From an uncultured Eubacteriales bacterium (GTDB taxonomy: Bacteria > Bacillota > Clostridia > Oscillospirales > Acutalibacteraceae), in the NCBI GenBank assembly GCA_934463265.1, contig CAKSIU010000013.1:1-20221 (forward strand): DNA of 20,221 nucleotides. The letters are read 5' to 3'. Shown one piece after another: positions 16,792-20,221 of this stretch. A program made the translations under genes and the position numbers. The notes under the pieces are model-generated. The model made no database searches and was not told the origin of the DNA. It was given only the letters and a program-made list of their open reading frames with translations. Positions within the stretch are counted from its first letter, which is position 1, and every line of letters starts with the position of its first letter.

Positions 16792-16806
16792 TTATGATTA
16801 TCATAA
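16792..16806. promoter_or_regulatory. 7-1-7 palindrome, possible operator
   Basis: TTATGAT-T-ATCATAA is a perfect 7-1-7 inverted repeat, the geometry of operators bound by Fur-family regulators (Fur, PerR, Zur). It lies about 60 bases upstream of the minus-strand operon start and 220 bases upstream of spoIIE. The bases do not exactly match a classic box, so the binding protein is unknown. Confidence 0.35.
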
Positions 16807-16828
16807 GCAGTTTTAGAAAATAAATTAA

Positions 16829-16852
16829 GCGCCGCGCGGTATAGTGCGGCGC
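16829..16852. repeat. GC-rich hairpin, inverted copy of the spoIIE terminator
   Basis: GCGCCGC (16829-16835) pairs with GCGGCGC (16846-16852) around GCGGTATAGT. Its central 18 bases (16832-16849) are identical to the reverse complement of 19375-19392 in the hairpin after spoIIE. It stands out as GC-rich in AT-rich DNA. There is no good T-run here on either strand, so it is not an obvious terminator. Confidence 0.6.
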
Positions 16853-16960
16853 AAATGAATTTTATTAGCAGTTTTTTTTACTAATAAAGTTTTTTTTAAG
16901 CAATTCCCGATTTATATTACCATAAAAAGTCAAAAATCTGCACCATGTTAAGACAGGCTA

Positions 16961-16982
16961 TGACGTATCTGTACGATATAAT
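16961..16982 (+). promoter_or_regulatory. Putative spoIIE promoter region
   Basis: A consensus TATAAT (16977-16982) lies about 50 bases before the spoIIE ATG. No good -35 exists at normal spacing. TGACGTA (16961-16967), close to the Spo0A box TGNCGAA, is nearby, and TTAAGA (16948-16953) lies at an overlong spacing. Bacillus spoIIE uses a Spo0A-activated sigma-A promoter with an overlong spacer, so this layout is suggestive only. Confidence 0.4.
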
Positions 16983-17029
16983 TTTATTATGTAAAAGTAA
17001 AATTATGCCAAGATTTAGGTGATATAAAA

Positions 17030-19366
17030 ATGAAAAATACGAATATAATCGCAACAACAGAAAAAAATATAAAATCTCTGATACCGGCAGAACAATCTAG
17101 ACTGATTACGGAAAATATATTGCATTTTATTTTAGGAATATTTGTATCAAAAGGAATAGCTTTTGGAGTTTACGCACCATTTGGAACGGCATTTTTGTCT
17201 GCAGTACCTTATAAAAATATGCTTTTTAGCCTTATTGGAACGGTAATTGGATATATATTGCCATCGGAAATAAACATCGGAATAAGATACATTTCCACAG
17301 CAATAGCAGTATGTGCGATAAGGTGGACGCTAAACGATTTGCCAAAGTTGAAAGAAAATAAATTATACGCACCGATTATTTCGTTTTCAACAATAATTGC
17401 GACAGGTTTAGCTATAAATATTTCGGATGTAAGCGATTTAAACGAAGCGGCTATGTACATAACAGAAGCATTATTGGCCGCAGGAGCAGCATATTTTTTC
17501 CGCGAAAGTATAAATATTTTTTCGAAAATAAGAACAAAATTAAAACAATCAGAATTAGTCTGCATTTGCATGACGGTTTTTATGATAATTTTGTCTTTAT
17601 TGTCAGTTAAAATAGGAGACATTTCAGTTGGAAAAGTTTTGGCATCTTTATTAATAATTTTTTGTGCCCGGTATTTAGGCGTAATCGGCGGCAGCATTTC
17701 AGGAATAACAGCCGGCGTCATTTTTGGCCTAGCATTTAAAGAACCTAGCTATGTTATGGGCGCATATGCTTTTGGAGGTTTGATATCCGGTTTGATGGCA
17801 ACTTTTGGAAGAATATCGTGCTGTTTTGCGTTTTTGGTGGCGAATATGATTATTTCTGTTCAAACGGGCAATCCAACAGTAATAATATCCGGAATTTATG
17901 AGATAATTACTGCCAGTTTGATATTTATTTTTATGCCTGAAGAGATTGGAAGTAAATTTGTCGGATTTTGTTCAGCTACGATTAATTATGATTGGCATGA
18001 AGGCTTAAAAGACACTATCGTTATGCGCCTTGATTTTACCTCTAAAACGCTAATGAATTTGGGCGAATCAATAGACAAGGTTTCGGAAAAACTGTCGAAA
18101 CTTGGCAAAAATAAAATTTCGAATACGGATATTTATTTGGCTTCAGTTGACAAAGTTTGCAATAATTGTGGACTAAAGACATTTTGCTTTGATACAAATA
18201 ATTCGGATACTTTAGAGTCGTTTTCGCAGATTAATAAGATTTTGCAAAGCAAGGGGAAAATAAGTAAGGAGGATTTTCCTGAAAATTTCGCAAAAAGATG
18301 TAACAGAAAATGTGAGCTAGCAAATAATCTGAATGATTTATACCGCAAAGAAGCGGAAAAAGAAGCCTCTGACAAGAGAATATCTGAAGTGAGAGAGTTT
18401 GTTTCGGAACAATTTTCTGATATGGGCACATTATTATCAGAAATGGCAAATGAAGTGAAAAATTACGAAACTTTTGACTTAGAATTAGCAAAAAAAATCA
18501 CATCAGAGTTAAAAAGTTTAAATTTGACGCCTATTAATATTTGTTGCAGATATGATAAATTTGGAAGAATATTCGTTGAATTTGAAGTTAAAAGTTTGGA
18601 CAAAAAAGAGATAGAAAATTTAAATTTAACAAGGAGATTATCCAAAATATGCGCACGGAAATTAGATTTGCCGTGCATTAGTTACGCTGAAGATGCTTGT
18701 AAAATTCAACTTTCGGAGAAACCGATTTTTGATGTGCATATTGGCGTTGCACAGCATATTTGTAAAAACGGCGTGTTGTGTGGAGATAATTATACATATT
18801 TTAATGACGGCATGGGACGAATGATATTTATATTAAGCGACGGCATGGGAACGGGTGGCAGAGCGGCTGTTGAGGGCGCTATGGCGTGTAAAGTCATGGA
18901 AAATTTGATAAAATCCGGAATGAATTTTTTTACGGCGGCTAAAATAACAAATTCAGCGCTGCTTGTGAAGTCAGAAGATGAAGTTTTGGCGACTCTGGAC
19001 GTTTTGAGTGTGGATTTATTCAGTGGAGAAATGAATTTATTAAAAGCAGGTGCGCCGCTTACATTTTTAAAGAAAAACGATGAAGTAATTCGCTGTGCAC
19101 CTAATTCTTTGCCTATTGGAATTTTAAAAGAAATTAACGTAGCGGAATGCAGTGAGATTTTGTCTGCCTATGATAAAATTTTAATGGTGTCGGACGGTGC
19201 GATTTCAGATGGCGACGGTTGGCTTGAAGATATGCTTAAAAACTGGAGAAATGAAGACTCACAAAGTTTTGCAACCTCAGTTATAAAAAGAATATCAAAT
19301 GAAAAGAGTTCAGATTTTGACGATGATATAACGGTGATTGCGATAAAATTATCTGACCGCAAATAG
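17030..19366 (+). CDS. spoIIE: Stage II sporulation protein E (SpoIIE), PP2C-type phosphatase
   Basis: A membrane serine phosphatase of the asymmetric division septum that dephosphorylates SpoIIAA, releasing sigma-F in the forespore. The protein has 778 residues, slightly shorter than the Bacillus protein (about 830). The N-terminal third, to about residue 305, is a bundle of hydrophobic segments (LHFILGIFVSKGIAFGVYA; ITAGVIFGLAF; LIFIFMPEEIG). The linker domain has cysteines C377, C380, C386, C424 and C428 (CNNCGLKTFC, CNRKC), a pattern common in SpoIIE and plausibly metal-binding. The C-terminal PP2C domain has ILSDGMGTGGRAAVEGAM (D604), LSVDLFSGEMNLLKAGAP, MVSDGAISDG (D722) and DFDDDITVIAIKL, so the metal-binding aspartates are present. 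The ATG at 17030 is preceded by TTAGGTGAT. It diverges from the SpoIID-like cluster and ends at a hairpin terminator. Confidence 0.95.
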   Translation: MKNTNIIATTEKNIKSLIPAEQSRLITENILHFILGIFVSKGIAFGVYAPFGTAFLSAVPYKNMLFSLIGTVIGYILPSEINIGIRYISTAIAVCAIRWTLNDLPKLKENKLYAPIISFSTIIATGLAINISDVSDLNEAAMYITEALLAAGAAYFFRESINIFSKIRTKLKQSELVCICMTVFMIILSLLSVKIGDISVGKVLASLLIIFCARYLGVIGGSISGITAGVIFGLAFKEPSYVMGAYAFGGLISGLMATFGRISCCFAFLVANMIISVQTGNPTVIISGIYEIITASLIFIFMPEEIGSKFVGFCSATINYDWHEGLKDTIVMRLDFTSKTLMNLGESIDKVSEKLSKLGKNKISNTDIYLASVDKVCNNCGLKTFCFDTNNSDTLESFSQINKILQSKGKISKEDFPENFAKRCNRKCELANNLNDLYRKEAEKEASDKRISEVREFVSEQFSDMGTLLSEMANEVKNYETFDLELAKKITSELKSLNLTPINICCRYDKFGRIFVEFEVKSLDKKEIENLNLTRRLSKICARKLDLPCISYAEDACKIQLSEKPIFDVHIGVAQHICKNGVLCGDNYTYFNDGMGRMIFILSDGMGTGGRAAVEGAMACKVMENLIKSGMNFFTAAKITNSALLVKSEDEVLATLDVLSVDLFSGEMNLLKAGAPLTFLKKNDEVIRCAPNSLPIGILKEINVAECSEILSAYDKILMVSDGAISDGDGWLEDMLKNWRNEDSQSFATSVIKRISNEKSSDFDDDITVIAIKLSDRK

Positions 19367-19370
19367 CAAA

Positions 19371-19402
19371 GGCACCGCACTATACCGCGCGGTGCCTTTA
19401 TT
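19371..19402 (+). terminator. Terminator of spoIIE
   Basis: GGCACCGC (19371-19378) pairs perfectly with GCGGTGCC (19389-19396), followed by TTTATTTG, five bases after the spoIIE stop. The core 19375-19392 is the inverted copy of the hairpin core at 16832-16849. Confidence 0.85.
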
Positions 19403-19511
19403 TGAAAGTTATAAATATGCTTTAAATGCAATTGCAATGATTGGCAAAATAGACATGGCGATAAAAAATAAATAAATTTTCAAAAAACTCTTGTGTTTTT
19501 TTGCAAAGTTG

Positions 19512-19538
19512 TATAATTAAATAAGAATAGCTATTCTT
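19512..19538 (+). promoter_or_regulatory. Promoter -10 and palindromic operator of the leader-peptide gene
   Basis: A consensus TATAAT (19512-19517) has no good -35 partner. Five bases after it is the perfect 16-base palindrome AAGAATAGCTATTCTT (19523-19538), which covers the expected transcription start. A palindrome in that position typically is a repressor operator, or it may form a 5' hairpin in the transcript. The weak -35 suggests that an activator may be needed as well. Confidence 0.5.
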
Positions 19539-19571
19539 TATTATTTTAAAATTAGAAAGGTGGCAATTATA

Positions 19572-19793
19572 ATGAGTGACAAAAAACGAAATGATGTAAG
19601 TTTGGATGACGAGCAACTTGAAAATGCAAGTGGAGGTTATGGAATTATTCACAGACATGATGGGCTTAAGCAATTAGTTGATGACGCTGGAAACTTGATA
19701 GATGAAAAATTTGTGGATACTTTCGATGCAAAAGAATATACAGATAAACAGAAACATGGTTTTAACAGAGGACAAGAATGGGAAGTTTATTGA
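19572..19793 (+). CDS. Double-glycine-leader peptide precursor (73 aa)
   Basis: I place the start at the ATG 19572 because AGAAAGGTGG lies about nine bases before it; a GTG at 19560 falls within that site. The N-terminus (about 22 residues, with VSLDDEQLENASGG) is a classic double-glycine leader of the kind cleaved by C39-peptidase ABC transporters: hydrophobic or acidic positions at L-x3-L, then GG. Cleavage would release a 51-residue core (YGIIHRHDGLKQLVDDAGNL...). The core is hydrophilic and acidic, without cysteines, and not like a pore-forming bacteriocin, so it may be a signal, a modified-peptide precursor or a secreted effector. No transporter or modification enzyme is in the window; the processing machinery, if present, is elsewhere or beyond the right end. 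It is monocistronic with a strong terminator. Confidence 0.75.
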   Translation: MSDKKRNDVSLDDEQLENASGGYGIIHRHDGLKQLVDDAGNLIDEKFVDTFDAKEYTDKQKHGFNRGQEWEVY

Positions 19794-19812
19794 ACCAACG
19801 TTTGTAACTTAG

Positions 19813-19841
19813 AAAAGAGCAGGCTGGCCACCTGCTCTTTT
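19813..19841 (+). terminator. Strong bidirectional terminator
   Basis: AAAAGAGCAGG (19813-19823) pairs perfectly with CCTGCTCTTTT (19831-19841) around CTGGCCA. It ends the leader-peptide transcript and would equally stop transcription arriving from the right on the minus strand. Confidence 0.88.
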
Positions 19842-19863
19842 AGTTATGCTTAAAAATTTAATT

Positions 19864-19908
19864 TGGCGTCCCCAAGACGATTCGAACGTCCGACCTACTG
19901 CTTAGGAG
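19864..19908 (-). tRNA. 3' half of tRNA-Arg(CCT), 5' half missing; likely attachment site
   Basis: On the minus strand the sequence starts at the anticodon loop CTCCTAA (anticodon CCT, arginine) and continues with the 3' anticodon-stem strand GCAGT, variable loop AGGTC, T stem-loop GGACG-TTCGAAT-CGTCT (all five pairs form), acceptor strand TGGGGAC, discriminator G and encoded CCA. This is exactly the 3' half of a standard tRNA. The 5' half would need ACTGC just before the loop and GTCCCCA at its start; neither is found anywhere to the right in the window. Tyrosine-recombinase elements often integrate at this part of tRNA genes and leave such a copy as an attachment site. That would place the element to the right. 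Confidence 0.75.
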
Positions 19909-20082
19909 TATGGCTTACCATGTGATACACGGTTCGGATGTAACTTCCAATATCATCCCTTACGCAGAATGACTTGTAGTAAACGAACTTTATGGTGCAA
20001 AACACCTATTCTGACGCAGTTTTATGTGTCCGTTGGGTGGTCCTATTAAAATTCTTAGCAAGAGGACACCCAGCCAAAGCTG
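19887..20082. ncRNA. Densely folded region, possible structured RNA, strand unknown
   Basis: Stems follow one another almost without gaps. CGTCCGACC (19887-19895) pairs with GGTTCGGATG (19931-19940) and encloses three adjacent hairpins: TACT/AGTA (19896-19910), ATGG/CCAT (19910-19921) and GTG/CAC (19922-19930), a four-way-junction layout. CGCAGAAT (19963-19970) pairs with ATTCTGACG (20008-20016, one bulge) and encloses GGTG/CACC (19994-20006). GGGTGGTCC (20035-20043) pairs with GGACACCC (20064-20071), next to CAGC/GCTG (20071-20082). A G-T pair in the first stem favours plus-strand RNA slightly. No ORF of note covers it. I do not recognise a known RNA family. The first stem uses bases of the tRNA T-stem, so the two folds compete. 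Confidence 0.45.
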
Positions 20083-20146
20083 ATTGCTACTGCCATTCTT
20101 CACTCCCTTAGTCAAAATGACAAGGCAAATACATGGAGGTTACTAT

Positions 20147-20221
20147 TGAACTATAGTCAAGTAAGTAGACACAAAAAAGTGTAAAATTTTTTAATAAGCA
20201 TCTTAGTTAAGGATTCAGAGT
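20147..20221 (+). mobile_element. Possible left end of an IS3-like element
   Basis: The sequence from 20147 starts TGAACTATAGTCAAGTAAGT and continues AGACACAAAAAAGTG, resembling the TGA-start and TCAAGTA-GACA pattern of IS3-family left ends. It ends at the window edge in AAGGA, which could be the ribosome site of an OrfA starting just outside. It shares the TGAA and TCAAGTAA blocks with the repeat at 71-99 but is otherwise different, so it would be a different IS3 subgroup member. No transposase sequence is visible. Confidence 0.35.

Noticed and set aside
17209..17721. Minus-strand ORF of 170 codons within spoIIE
   Set aside because: Antisense shadow of the SpoIIE membrane domain, with no ribosome site.
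19864..20082. tmRNA (ssrA)
   Set aside because: The acceptor strand and discriminator (TGGGGAC-G-CCA) are not those of an alanine-charged tmRNA, and no ALAA-type tag frame is present.
19909..20130. Group I intron interrupting tRNA-Arg(CCT)
   Set aside because: The base before the tRNA half is not the guanosine that ends such introns, and I found no recognisable P7/S core. The integration-site explanation is simpler.
1..20221. CRISPR array
   Set aside because: No regularly spaced direct repeats were seen anywhere in the window.

Overview
The window looks like a low-GC, endospore-forming Firmicute of the Clostridia type. The grounds are a SpoIIE phosphatase, a single-chain pyruvate:ferredoxin oxidoreductase, AAGGAGG-like ribosome sites, consensus vegetative promoters and U-tract terminators. 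A more exact placement is not justified from this sequence. One half is ordinary, well-kept chromosome; the other is littered with decayed genes and insertion-sequence remains.

Left part (1-4620): the end of an IS3-family element (1-99) runs straight into a 5'-truncated, frameshifted membrane-protein gene (100-1148). Two doubtful small ORFs and a shattered gene (2143-2606) follow. Then comes a graveyard of three unrelated transposases: IS4 type on minus (3060-3638), IS110 type on minus (3692-4317) and IS630 type on plus (4358-4620).

Middle part (4734-7180): the most interesting locus. A minus-strand gene starts with a good ribosome site and a Sec signal peptide (ATG at 6541). Its reading frame stops after 62 codons, inside a hairpin just past an A-AAA-AAG slippery heptamer. 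A -1 shift at that heptamer enters the open frame of a Clp/torsin-like AAA+ ATPase exactly, predicting a 575-residue protein. The gene has its own perfect TTGACA-N17-TATAAT promoter and a strong terminator. Upstream on the same strand lies the RNase P RNA gene with its own promoter and terminator.

Housekeeping part (7273-14332): asnB (asparagine synthase) and a CNNM/HlyC-CorC membrane protein on minus, then nifJ on plus, each with recognisable transcription signals.

Sporulation/cell-wall part (14344-19400): a minus-strand three-gene cluster encodes a small beta-sandwich-like protein, a SpoIID-like protein with three peptidoglycan-binding repeats, and a protein with two such repeats. It diverges from spoIIE. 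Two hairpins sharing an identical 18-nt core in inverted orientation flank spoIIE.

Right end (19512-20221): a small gene for a double-glycine-leader peptide lies behind a palindromic operator-like site. Next is the 3' half of a tRNA-Arg(CCT) without its 5' half, then about 200 nt of densely folded sequence, then what looks like the start of another IS3-like element. This end is probably the edge of an integrated element that continues beyond the window.
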